Of a stretch of DNA of 10,139 bases, positions 1-6,136 are shown in pieces. The position numbers and the translations under genes are program-made. The DNA is from Acidobacteriota bacterium (GTDB lineage: Bacteria; Acidobacteriota; Thermoanaerobaculia; Multivoradales; SZUA-115), in the NCBI GenBank assembly GCA_003231035.1, contig QIHU01000841.1, positions 1 through 10,139 of the forward strand, given 5' to 3'. Positions within the stretch are counted from its first letter, which is position 1. Every line of letters starts with the position of its first letter. Under the pieces are notes generated by a model that saw nothing but the letters and a program-made list of their open reading frames with translations, was not told the origin of the DNA and did no database searches.

Positions 1-269
1 CCGGTGCCGCAACCGACGTCGGCCACCATGTCGCCCGCCTTGACGCCCATGGTGGCGATCACCTTGTCGGGTTGCTCTTGGCGAATGCGATCTTCGCGCT
101 CGAGCCAGTCGGCGGAACGAAAGCTCATCACCTGTGCCGGAGTGCGCTCTTCCTCCACGCGCGGTCCGCGGGTGCAACTCAACCCTAGCAGTACCACCAG
201 GACGGGCAGGAGCAGCAGCCCGGGCAGTAGGGGAGCGAGCCTGCGAAGGCGTGGTGTTGGTGGCTTCAT
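1..269 (-). CDS. Class I SAM-dependent methyltransferase, exported or lipoprotein-like, 3' part outside window
   Basis: About 89 N-terminal residues are visible; the rest lies off the left edge. Residues 1-32 form a signal-like segment: basic start (MKPPTPRLRR), a long Leu/Val-rich core, then GLSC with Cys32, a loose lipobox because Gly rather than Leu sits at -3. Residues 48-70 (SFRSADWLERE.. then EQPDKV) and the closing VADVGCGT are the pre-domain and SAM-binding motif I of class I methyltransferases. Similar methyltransferases with the (R)SA.WLER-ER..EQPD lead-in are known, often with signal peptides; the substrate cannot be told from this part. The start ATG overlaps the stop of the upstream M48 protease by four bases (ATGA, 266-269), so translation is probably coupled. 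Family call is firm; export and lipidation are inferred. Confidence 0.8.
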   Translation of the reverse strand, partial: MKPPTPRLRRLAPLLPGLLLLPVLVVLLGLSCTRGPRVEEERTPAQVMSFRSADWLEREDRIRQEQPDKVIATMGVKAGDMVADVGCGT

Positions 270-1999
270 CCTTCGGCGATGGTCGCGCGGTCGCGCAACT
301 GAGCGGCCGCCGGTGAGGTGGGAGCATGGGTGAGGATCTGGTTGATTCGGTCGAGTGCTTTGACGTTTTCGCCGACCCCTTGGTAGAGAATCACCGCCGC
401 GTAGAGATCGTCGGCCAACGAGTTGAGACGGTCGGTGACCTCGGTGGCTCGCGATCCATCGGGAAAGCGGGCGAGGTAAGTGGCGCCGTTGACGAGGTCG
501 TCGTAGCTGCTGGCGACGCGGGCCAGGCGAGTGCGGGCGATATCGGCCAGAGCGAGGTCGCGCTCCTGCCGGGCCATTTGTTCCAGAGCGGCGAGGTTGT
601 CGAGTTCCGGGGCGAGGATATGGAGACCGCGCTGCGCCTGTTGGCGCTCTGTGCTTTCGGGGTCCGCGTCCCAGGCGATCAGGTATTGCTCCACCGCCTC
701 CGCGACCTTGCCTAGCCGGCTGTGCGCGTTGCCTAGAGCGAGGGCCACCTTGGCGGCCTGTGAAGAGTCGGGGAAGTTGCTCTGGAAGCGCTCCAAGAAC
801 GAGGTCTCGTAGATTCCGCTCTCTAGGACCTTGATGGCTTGGGGATAGAGCGCCTTGGCCTGTTGCTGAATCTCGCCGCGCTCGTCGCGGAGGCGAGCGA
901 GGAGTGGGCTCTTGGCGTCGAGTCGTTCGATCAGGTCGACCACCTCGCCGTAGGCGCTGATCAAAACGCCGTAGTCGCGGCTCAGGGGCAGGAGCTTCGT
1001 CTGCTCATCGCGGAGGTCGTGGAGTCGCTGAAGGCGGATTTCTTCCGCCTTGGGTCCTATCGGCCAGGCGGTCAGGGCTTCGCTCTTGACCAGTTCGGCG
1101 AGCTCCGGCTTGTGCTTGGCCTTCGCCAGGTAGGTGAGGAGCGCCGCTTGGGTGCGTAGGCGAAAGTTGTCGAACTCGGAAGGGGGTTGGGCCTTCAGTT
1201 GGGCCCCTCGGGCGGCGGCTCCGCGGATTCTCTCGTCGAAGTAGGGGTGGGTCTGCCAGTAGCCGTATTGCTTGGATTGGGGAAGGCGTTCGCTCATCAG
1301 CGCCATCAGGTCGCCGAGGCCGGTTGGGTCGAAGCCGGCGGCGGCGGCGAGCCGTTGCCCTTCGTCATCGGCTTCGCGCTCGAAGTCACGGCTATAGCTG
1401 CGCAAGAGCAACTCACTGACCACCATCCCGGTGGCCATGGCGCCGACGATCTCTTGACTACCCTGGCTGGGGTAGCGGACCCGAGGATCATAGGGGGCGC
1501 GCGTCGTGTTGGCTTGATTTCGCCCCGAATCGGTGCTCATGATCAAGCCGACGAGGACCGCCTGGCTGAGTGCGTTGAGCAGCGTGGCGCGCCGCTTCAT
1601 GCGGGTACCGTGGCGGTGGATAACGTGGGAGATCTCGTGGCCGACAATGCCCGCCAGCATGTCGTCGGTGAGGTCGAGTTCCAGCATGCCTCGGGTGACG
1701 AAGATGTGCCCGCCCGGAAGCGCGAAGGCATTGGGCGCCGCCATCTCGACGATATGGAAGGTGAACGGGAAATCGTCAAAATGGGCCTTGCTGGCCAGCC
1801 GGTAACCGATTTCGGAGACCCGCTCGATCGCCGCCGGGTTGTCGTACGAGCCGTACAGATCCAGGGCTTGCTGGGCCCCTTGCAGGCTCTTGGAGAAGAG
1901 GTCCGCGTTGGAGACGCGCTGCGCCTGGGCGGCGAGTGGAGCGAGCAGCAAGAGAATGACGGCGCAATGGACGGTGGCACTGGCGTGAGAACGTCGCAT
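266..1999 (-). CDS. M48 family zinc metalloprotease, BepA-like, with helical/TPR-like C-terminal region
   Basis: Predicted 577-residue periplasmic protease of the peptidase M48 family, similar in plan to BepA/YfgC, which acts in outer-membrane protein quality control. Residues 1-26 are a signal peptide ending LAAQAQ. The catalytic domain follows: PGGHIFVTRG (95-104), HEISH at 121-125 giving two zinc His and the catalytic Glu, and SRDFEREAD (203-211) with Glu207 as third zinc ligand. The conserved THP...RI segment is at 250-258. Residues 275-577 are mostly helical, with a TPR-like stretch near 415-450 (ALGNAHSRLGKVAEAVEQY). The ATG at 1999 is chosen because the signal peptide starts there; extending to 2206 adds about 69 residues without protein character and would run over the divergent gene. 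An AAGGGA lies three bases upstream. The role is inferred from the family; the substrate is unknown. Confidence 0.9.
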   Translation of the reverse strand: MRRSHASATVHCAVILLLLAPLAAQAQRVSNADLFSKSLQGAQQALDLYGSYDNPAAIERVSEIGYRLASKAHFDDFPFTFHIVEMAAPNAFALPGGHIFVTRGMLELDLTDDMLAGIVGHEISHVIHRHGTRMKRRATLLNALSQAVLVGLIMSTDSGRNQANTTRAPYDPRVRYPSQGSQEIVGAMATGMVVSELLLRSYSRDFEREADDEGQRLAAAAGFDPTGLGDLMALMSERLPQSKQYGYWQTHPYFDERIRGAAARGAQLKAQPPSEFDNFRLRTQAALLTYLAKAKHKPELAELVKSEALTAWPIGPKAEEIRLQRLHDLRDEQTKLLPLSRDYGVLISAYGEVVDLIERLDAKSPLLARLRDERGEIQQQAKALYPQAIKVLESGIYETSFLERFQSNFPDSSQAAKVALALGNAHSRLGKVAEAVEQYLIAWDADPESTERQQAQRGLHILAPELDNLAALEQMARQERDLALADIARTRLARVASSYDDLVNGATYLARFPDGSRATEVTDRLNSLADDLYAAVILYQGVGENVKALDRINQILTHAPTSPAAAQLRDRATIAEG

Positions 2000-2009
2000 G
2001 AGTCCCTTA

Positions 2010-2018
2010 ACTCTAGCA
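2010..2018 (-). promoter_or_regulatory. Possible extended -10 for the M48 protease gene
   Basis: Minus strand reads TGC-TAGAGT, an extended -10-like element. No convincing -35 hexamer lies 16-18 bp upstream. Initiation about seven bases downstream would leave a leader of only a few bases, and would then exclude most of the AAGGGA. Weak call based on sequence resemblance only. Confidence 0.25.
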
Positions 2019-2082
2019 GGATGCATGCCACCCGACGGCCGCGGGACGGGCTGCTGATCGATCCCGCTGGGGGACTTGCCTG

Positions 2083-2091
2083 TGCTATTTT
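2083..2091 (+). promoter_or_regulatory. Possible extended -10 (TGCTATTTT) for the PHA-system-like gene
   Basis: TGC followed by TATTTT ends eight bases before the ATG at 2099. Initiation at the usual distance would fall at or next to the start codon, and no Shine-Dalgarno sequence precedes the ATG, so a leaderless or nearly leaderless mRNA is plausible. No clear -35 box is seen, so the extended TGn would have to compensate. Confidence 0.35.
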
Positions 2092-2098
2092 GCCGTCC

Positions 2099-2377
2099 AT
2101 GAGTGAAGTGAAGATCGAAGTGGAAACCAGTTTTGAATCGGTGGAAGAGCTGCGGCCGGTGCTCGATGCCGCGCTGAAGGAGCAGTTCCCTGGCGGTATG
2201 TTGCAACGTCGATGGGACGGTGACGTTCTACGGCTTTCAGGGCCGGGGGCCGAAGGGTCGATCGTCCTGGAAGAGGGCAAGGTGATCGGTTCGGCCAACC
2301 TGAAACCGCCCGCCAGCTTGATGCGGGGCATGATCGAAGGGAAGATCGCCGCCGCTCTGGCCAAGTTGGTCAGTTAG
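2099..2377 (+). CDS. Polyhydroxyalkanoic acid system family protein (PHA_gran_rgn-like), small
   Basis: A 92-residue soluble protein without signal peptide or membrane segment. The pattern RRWDGDVLRLSGPGAEGSI (37-55), then a short strand pair, then ASLMRGMIEGKIAAALAKL (72-90), matches the layout I know for the putative polyhydroxyalkanoic acid system family: a compact alpha-beta fold of about 90 residues with a W-x-G-D-x-L core and a C-terminal amphipathic helix. Members often lie near PHA or fatty-acid genes, and their biochemical role is not settled. Here the next plus-strand genes are an acyl-CoA-synthetase-like protein and a FadI-type thiolase, which suits an acyl-CoA or storage-lipid context, but no PHA synthase or phasin is in the window. 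The ATG at 2099 starts where the family pattern starts; the same frame stays open far upstream through the divergent protease gene, as a shadow. Confidence 0.65.
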   Translation: MSEVKIEVETSFESVEELRPVLDAALKEQFPGGMLQRRWDGDVLRLSGPGAEGSIVLEEGKVIGSANLKPPASLMRGMIEGKIAAALAKLVS

Positions 2378-2386
2378 CCGCCCCCT

Positions 2387-3322
2387 TTGGACTCCACGGC
2401 TTCGGTACCGCGAACGCTGGCTCGCCACGCTGCCGTCAACCCTCACCGGCCCTGGCTCTTCTATCCTCAACCACGCGGCTGGAAGTGGCTGAGTTTGGGC
2501 GAGGTGATGGGTCGAACTGGCGAGGTGGCTCGTTCCCTGGCGACCTTGCCCCAAGAGGCTCGCCTCGCTTTCGCGGGGGAGTGCTCCGCCGCTTCGGTGT
2601 TGGCCGATCTCGCGGTGCGGCTCGCGGGGCGAACGGCGGTGCCGTTGAGTGGCTTGGTGGTCCACGAGGGGGTTGAGCGGTTGACGAGCCTCGGCTGTCA
2701 CGCCTGGCTCGCCCCTCCCGGCGCCGTTGAGGAGGGTGGCAAGGAGAAGGCGGAGAGTCGGTTTGGCAAGACTCCGGTAATCCACGCCAGGGCGCTCGAT
2801 CCCGAGGCAGAGTGGGCGCGAGCAGGGAGGCAAGAGGCTGTCGAGGAGGTGGCCTCCGGTGGCGCGTTGGTGCGGCTGGAGGGTTGCGTGGAATCGCTGA
2901 GTGCCGCGCGCTTGCGAGAAGAGTCCCACCGGCTGGACGAAGAGCTTGGGGGGGCAAGGAGCGAAGAGGCCTCTGGGCAGGCCATCACCGTCCTCTGTGC
3001 GCCACTCGACTCCGCCCTGGGACGCCATCACCTGGCCTGGGCCAGCTACCGGGCCGCGGCATTGTTGGTCGAGCCTAACCCGGACGCCTACCTCGCCACC
3101 CTCGCCTGGGCACGCCCCACGGTGGTGGCGGTTCACCAGCCGTCCGAGGCGGCGTGGTTGCGCCAGCGGATGGAGCGTTCCACCGGTCGCTGGCGTTGGC
3201 GACGTGGGCCGTTGGGCCGCTTGCGTGGCTTGCTCTTGGCGCCGGGGCTCGACCTCTCCGAGTCCGACCGCCGTTTCTGGGCTCGCCGTCAGGTGCGTTT
3301 GGCCTCGGTCGTGGAATACTAG
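2387..3322 (+). CDS. Truncated, degenerate AMP-binding (acyl-CoA synthetase-like) protein
   Basis: Up to 311 residues from a TTG codon. Residues 8-110 resemble the N-terminus of long-chain acyl-CoA synthetases: PRTLARHAAVNPHRPWLFY, then WLSLGEV and a stretch like the usual 'DLAVRLAGRTAVPL'. Residues 220-265 resemble the later core (H-hydrophobic run, LAWARPTVVAVHQPSEA), and 280-295 (PLGRLRGLLLAPGLDLS) the approach to the YGxTE motif. The P-loop TSGTTGxPKG is absent: the equivalent zone near 157-185 reads GGALVRLEGCVESLS. The protein stops at VVEY, just where YGxTE would follow, so the catalytic signature and C-terminal lid are missing. No ATG or Shine-Dalgarno sequence marks the start, and TTG lies nine bases after the upstream stop in the same frame. 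It is either a decaying pseudogene or a non-catalytic acyl-binding relic; adenylation activity is unlikely. Distant-homology call, moderately sure. Confidence 0.55.
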   Translation: MDSTASVPRTLARHAAVNPHRPWLFYPQPRGWKWLSLGEVMGRTGEVARSLATLPQEARLAFAGECSAASVLADLAVRLAGRTAVPLSGLVVHEGVERLTSLGCHAWLAPPGAVEEGGKEKAESRFGKTPVIHARALDPEAEWARAGRQEAVEEVASGGALVRLEGCVESLSAARLREESHRLDEELGGARSEEASGQAITVLCAPLDSALGRHHLAWASYRAAALLVEPNPDAYLATLAWARPTVVAVHQPSEAAWLRQRMERSTGRWRWRRGPLGRLRGLLLAPGLDLSESDRRFWARRQVRLASVVEY

Positions 3323-3356
3323 CGAGGCCAGCGATCGGTCCCCATACGCAAGAGCC

Positions 3357-3713
3357 ATGGAGTTTCCCCAGCAACTGAGTTTCAACCTCTTCACCGGTGA
3401 GGAACCGCTAGTCGACAAGTTCGACCCCGAGGGTCTAGGTGGAGGGAATGGAGTGTTGCCCGATCCGCGTGTGGGTTGGGGGGTCGTGCTGGCGGACAAG
3501 GAAGGGCTCTCGGAGGCCACTCTGGCGTCGGGCGACAATGCTCTGGAACCTATCCGGCTGCTGCTGAAGGCGCGTACCACGCTCGAAGCGGTCGCCGCCT
3601 CGGCGACCCCACGGCGATTCTGCCGCCGCTACCGTCCACCGGCTGACCCCGTCGCCGCGGCGCGGCGTGGTGGGGGAAGGCGTGGTATAACGGCAGCCTC
3701 AGGAGGATCCTAG
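3357..3713 (+). CDS. Doubtful small hypothetical protein; region otherwise looks non-coding
   Basis: An ATG-started frame of 118 codons whose stop TAG directly abuts the thiolase ATG. Residues 1-75 have protein-like composition (MEFPQQLSFNLFTGEEPL, later VGWGVVLADKEGLSEATL and NALEPIRLLLKAR). From about residue 85 it turns into Arg/Gly/Pro-rich translation with no fold character, and it overlaps the probable promoter and ribosome binding site of the thiolase. No Shine-Dalgarno sequence precedes the ATG. I do not recognise the protein. It may be the surviving front end of a larger decayed gene, whose break would fall near 3600. If it is not a gene, 3323-3682 is a non-coding stretch in which I see only a short GC-rich palindrome near 3650-3665. 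Confidence 0.35.
   Translation: MEFPQQLSFNLFTGEEPLVDKFDPEGLGGGNGVLPDPRVGWGVVLADKEGLSEATLASGDNALEPIRLLLKARTTLEAVAASATPRRFCRRYRPPADPVAAARRGGGRRGITAASGGS
3683..3706 (+). promoter_or_regulatory. Probable extended -10 and strong ribosome binding site of the thiolase gene
   Basis: TGG-TATAAC at 3683-3691 is an extended -10 element with five of six consensus bases. Initiation would fall near 3698, giving a leader of about 16 bases that contains AGGAGG at 3701-3706, seven bases before the ATG at 3714. No good -35 hexamer is visible. This suggests the thiolase is transcribed on its own rather than only from the upstream genes. Confidence 0.5.
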
Positions 3714-5168
3714 ATGACCGATTCAGTGACCCGCTCTTCGACGCCCCCGGCTTCGCCCACTCCGGCACCGTTACCGGTGGCCAATACCGCCACCTTGATG
3801 GAGGAGATCCACGAGCGGGCGGACACCGTCTGGACCCGTGGCGGCAAGTCCGGCAAACCACGGATCACCGGTGCTCGCTTGGGCACTCAGGGGAACCGCG
3901 TGGCGGTGGTGGACGGGGCGCGGACCCCTTTCTGTAAGGCTTCCACGGTCTACAAGGCGATGGACGTGGTCGACCTTGCCAGCGTCGCGGCGGCCGAACT
4001 GGTGGCGCGGGCGCCGATCGATTCCACCGAGATCGATCAGTCGGTCTTCGGAGTCGTCATCCCGGCCCTCTACGCTCCCAACCTCGGCCGCGAGGTGATT
4101 CTGCGCAACTCGCTGCCCCGGACGATCCCCGGCACCACGGTCAATCTCGCCTGTGCCTCCTCCAACCGAGCCATTTGCTACGGCGCCCAGGCGATTCTCT
4201 CCGGCGAGGCCGACGTGGTCCTCGCGGGCGGCGCCGAATCGCTTTCCAGCGTGCCGATCACTTACTCGAAGCGGGCGGCGCAGATCTTGATGCGGTTGAG
4301 CAAGGCGAAGAGCCTGCCGGCCAAGCTCAAGGCGCTGAGTTCGGTGAAGCTCAGGGATCTGGCGCCGGTGGCGCCGGCGATCGCCGAGTTCACCACCGGC
4401 CAGTCGATGGGCCAGTCGGCGGAGAAGATGGCGAAGGAGAACGACATCTCGCGCCAGTCGCAAGACGAGATCGCCCTGATGTCACACCAGCGCGCCGCCG
4501 CCGCGGTCGCCGACGGGCGGTTTGAGCGTCAGATCGTGGCGACCTTCCCGCGTCCGCGCTACGACACGGCGATCACCGCCGACAACGGGGTGCGCTCCGA
4601 TACTTCGATGGAGGCTCTTGCTGGGCTGCGGCCGGTCTTCGACAAGCGCTACGGCACTCTGAGCGCCGGCAACTCCAGCCCGTTGACCGACGGGGGATCG
4701 GCGGTCTTGTTGATGAGCGAGGAGCGGGTCAAGGCGTTGGGGATCGAACCCCTCGGCTATCTGCGCTCTTTCGCCTTCGCCGCGCTCGACCCCGCGACCC
4801 AGCTACTCCAGGGGCCCGCCTGGGCGGCGCCGCGGGCGCTGGAACTGGCGGGAGCGAAACTCGCCGACCTCGACCTGATCGAAATGCACGAGGCTTTCGC
4901 CGCCCAGATTGTCTCCAACCTAAAGGCCTTCGCCTCACCGAAGTTCGCTCGCGAAGAGCTCGGGGTGGACGAGCCGCTGGGCGCGGTGGACTTGGAGCGC
5001 TACAACGTCAACGGCGGCTCGATCTCGATCGGCCACCCCTTCGGCGCCACCGGTGCGCGAGTTACCTTGCAGCTCCTGCACGAAATGAAGCGCCGCGACG
5101 TCAACCTCGGAATGATGACCGTCTGCGCCGCCGGTGGGGTGGGCTTCGCGATGGTGGTCGAACGGTAG
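3714..5168 (+). CDS. fadI: Acetyl-CoA C-acyltransferase (3-ketoacyl-CoA thiolase), FadI type
   Basis: A 484-residue thiolase that cleaves 3-ketoacyl-CoA with CoA to acetyl-CoA and a shortened acyl-CoA, the last step of beta-oxidation. Visible catalytic features: nucleophile Cys147 in NLACASSN, HEAFAAQ at 392-398, the NGGSISIGHPFGATG loop with His441, and Cys471 in CAAGGVGFAM. The internal stretch KAKSLPAKLKALSS then LRDLAPVAPAIAEFTTG (198-228) is typical of FadI, the alpha-2-beta-2 complex thiolase that pairs with FadJ; no FadJ-like gene is in the window. The first ~60 residues are a Pro/Thr/Ala-rich extension beyond the usual start; E. coli FadI has about 436 residues. The ATG at 3714 has an excellent AGGAGG seven bases upstream, so the extension is probably real; Met29 is an alternative start. 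The gene converges with the cis-prenyltransferase gene 14 bp downstream. Confidence 0.92.
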   Translation: MTDSVTRSSTPPASPTPAPLPVANTATLMEEIHERADTVWTRGGKSGKPRITGARLGTQGNRVAVVDGARTPFCKASTVYKAMDVVDLASVAAAELVARAPIDSTEIDQSVFGVVIPALYAPNLGREVILRNSLPRTIPGTTVNLACASSNRAICYGAQAILSGEADVVLAGGAESLSSVPITYSKRAAQILMRLSKAKSLPAKLKALSSVKLRDLAPVAPAIAEFTTGQSMGQSAEKMAKENDISRQSQDEIALMSHQRAAAAVADGRFERQIVATFPRPRYDTAITADNGVRSDTSMEALAGLRPVFDKRYGTLSAGNSSPLTDGGSAVLLMSEERVKALGIEPLGYLRSFAFAALDPATQLLQGPAWAAPRALELAGAKLADLDLIEMHEAFAAQIVSNLKAFASPKFAREELGVDEPLGAVDLERYNVNGGSISIGHPFGATGARVTLQLLHEMKRRDVNLGMMTVCAAGGVGFAMVVER

Positions 5169-5187
5169 CCAGGGGTCCTGAGCTACC
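5164..5187. terminator. Hairpin holding the stop codons of two convergent genes
   Basis: GGTAGC (5164-5169) pairs with GCTACC (5182-5187), and CAGG (5170-5173) with CCTG (5177-5180), leaving a GGT loop and one bulged A: a ten-pair stem. The TAG of the thiolase (5166-5168) pairs base for base with the complement of the TAG of the prenyltransferase (5183-5185). There is no T-run on either side, so it is not a classic Rho-independent terminator. It may still act in both directions as a pause or 3'-end protecting structure between the convergent genes. Confidence 0.45.
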
Positions 5188-6061
5188 TACCGTAGCGCCG
5201 CTGGCGCAGGTGGTAAGAGCGCAGGGCGCGTAGCAGATCGATCTTGCGAAAGGCCGGCCAGTGGGCGTCGCAGAACGAGAACTCCGAGTAGGCGCTCTGC
5301 CAGAGCAAGAAGCCTGAGAGACGCACCTCACCGCTGGTGCGCACGATGAGATCCGGCTCGGGAAGGCCCGAGGTGTACAGATAGGGCTCGATCGCCCGGC
5401 CGTCGAAGCGGGCGGCGACCTGCTCTAGATCCAAACCGTCGTCGGCTTGATCTTTGAGGAAGCTGTGGAAGGCGTCGGTGATCTCTTGACGACCGCCGTA
5501 CGCCATGGCGATGTTGAGATGGAAGCGCTGGTAGTGGGCGGTGGCCGCTTCGGCGGCCTGAATCGCCTCTTGGAGGCTTTGCGGCAAGAGTTCCAGCTTG
5601 CCGATAAAGCGCACCCGTACCTCTTTGCTGTGTACCTCGGCGTCGTGGGCCAGCTCGCGGGTCTTCTCCTCAAAAAGGTGGAGCAGCTCTTCGACCTCGG
5701 AGGTGTCGCGCTCGAAATTTTCGAGCGAGAAACTCCACACCGTAACCACAGGAATGCCAGCGTCGAAACACCAAGCGAGCACCTCGTGCAACTTGGCGGC
5801 CCCCTGGTTGTGGCCGAAGCTCACCTGCCGGCTTCCCGCGAGCCGCGCGAATCGCCGGTTGCCATCCATGATGAAACCGATGTGGCGGGGCAGCTTCCAC
5901 CCCTGAACCTTGGCCGAGAGGCGGCGCTCGTAGAGGCGGTAAAGCGGCCGCTTTATCAGCTCGCGCAGCCCTTTCCATACCGCCCGTATGACGCTGCCCG
6001 CCGCACCGCGAACGGGGGCGGTGGGCAGGGCGGTCGGTGGGTCGAACTTGGAGATGGTCAT
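5183..6061 (-). CDS. uppS: Isoprenyl transferase (cis-prenyltransferase, UppS family)
   Basis: A 292-residue member of the undecaprenyl diphosphate synthase family, which adds isopentenyl units in cis to farnesyl diphosphate to make the lipid carrier for cell-wall and glycan synthesis. Key motifs: HIGFIMDGNRRFA (60-72) with catalytic Asp66, WSFSLENFERD (109-119), and DLIVRTSGEVRLSGFLLWQ (237-255) with the diphosphate-binding Arg and Ser-Gly-Glu, followed by SEFSFCD and WPAF. The MDGNRRFA form and the basic lead-in KRPLYRLYERRL (38-48) resemble a branch shared by actinobacterial and archaeal-type enzymes rather than E. coli UppS (MDGNGRWA), so product length is uncertain. The ATG at 6061 is preferred; no clear Shine-Dalgarno sequence precedes it, and a TTG at 6112 would add 17 residues. 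It lies 75 bp downstream of the membrane-protein gene on the same strand and may share its transcript. Confidence 0.9.
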   Translation of the reverse strand: MTISKFDPPTALPTAPVRGAAGSVIRAVWKGLRELIKRPLYRLYERRLSAKVQGWKLPRHIGFIMDGNRRFARLAGSRQVSFGHNQGAAKLHEVLAWCFDAGIPVVTVWSFSLENFERDTSEVEELLHLFEEKTRELAHDAEVHSKEVRVRFIGKLELLPQSLQEAIQAAEAATAHYQRFHLNIAMAYGGRQEITDAFHSFLKDQADDGLDLEQVAARFDGRAIEPYLYTSGLPEPDLIVRTSGEVRLSGFLLWQSAYSEFSFCDAHWPAFRKIDLLRALRSYHLRQRRYGR

Positions 6062-6136
6062 GGGGATTCGTGGTGCAAGCCTGGTGAAGATAGTCGCTGA
6101 TTGTGGCCGCAAGATGGCGGGAAGCCGTGGTTGTGG

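Noticed and set aside
1187..2098. Plus-strand open frame running into the PHA-system-like gene
   Set aside because: It lies opposite the M48 protease catalytic domain and lacks protein character; only the part from the ATG at 2099 matches a family.
3317..3380. A frameshift restoring YGxTE in the synthetase-like gene (VEY followed by TSEAS in the next frame)
   Set aside because: The next frame reads TSEAS in a tempting place, but the residues after it do not match the later motifs of acyl-CoA synthetases, so one indel does not rescue the enzyme.
2237..3580. A 447-codon open frame on the minus strand opposite the PHA-like, synthetase-like and small hypothetical genes
   Set aside because: Its translation is Pro/Ser/Arg-rich without domain patterns, and it spans three plus-strand frames. 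It is a shadow of GC-rich coding DNA, although its length shows how weak the plus-strand genes here are by ORF length alone.
2099..5168. A complete PHA synthesis operon
   Set aside because: There is no phaC, phaB, phasin or depolymerase. The thiolase is of the FadI degradative type rather than PhaA, so only a loose acyl-CoA theme is supported.
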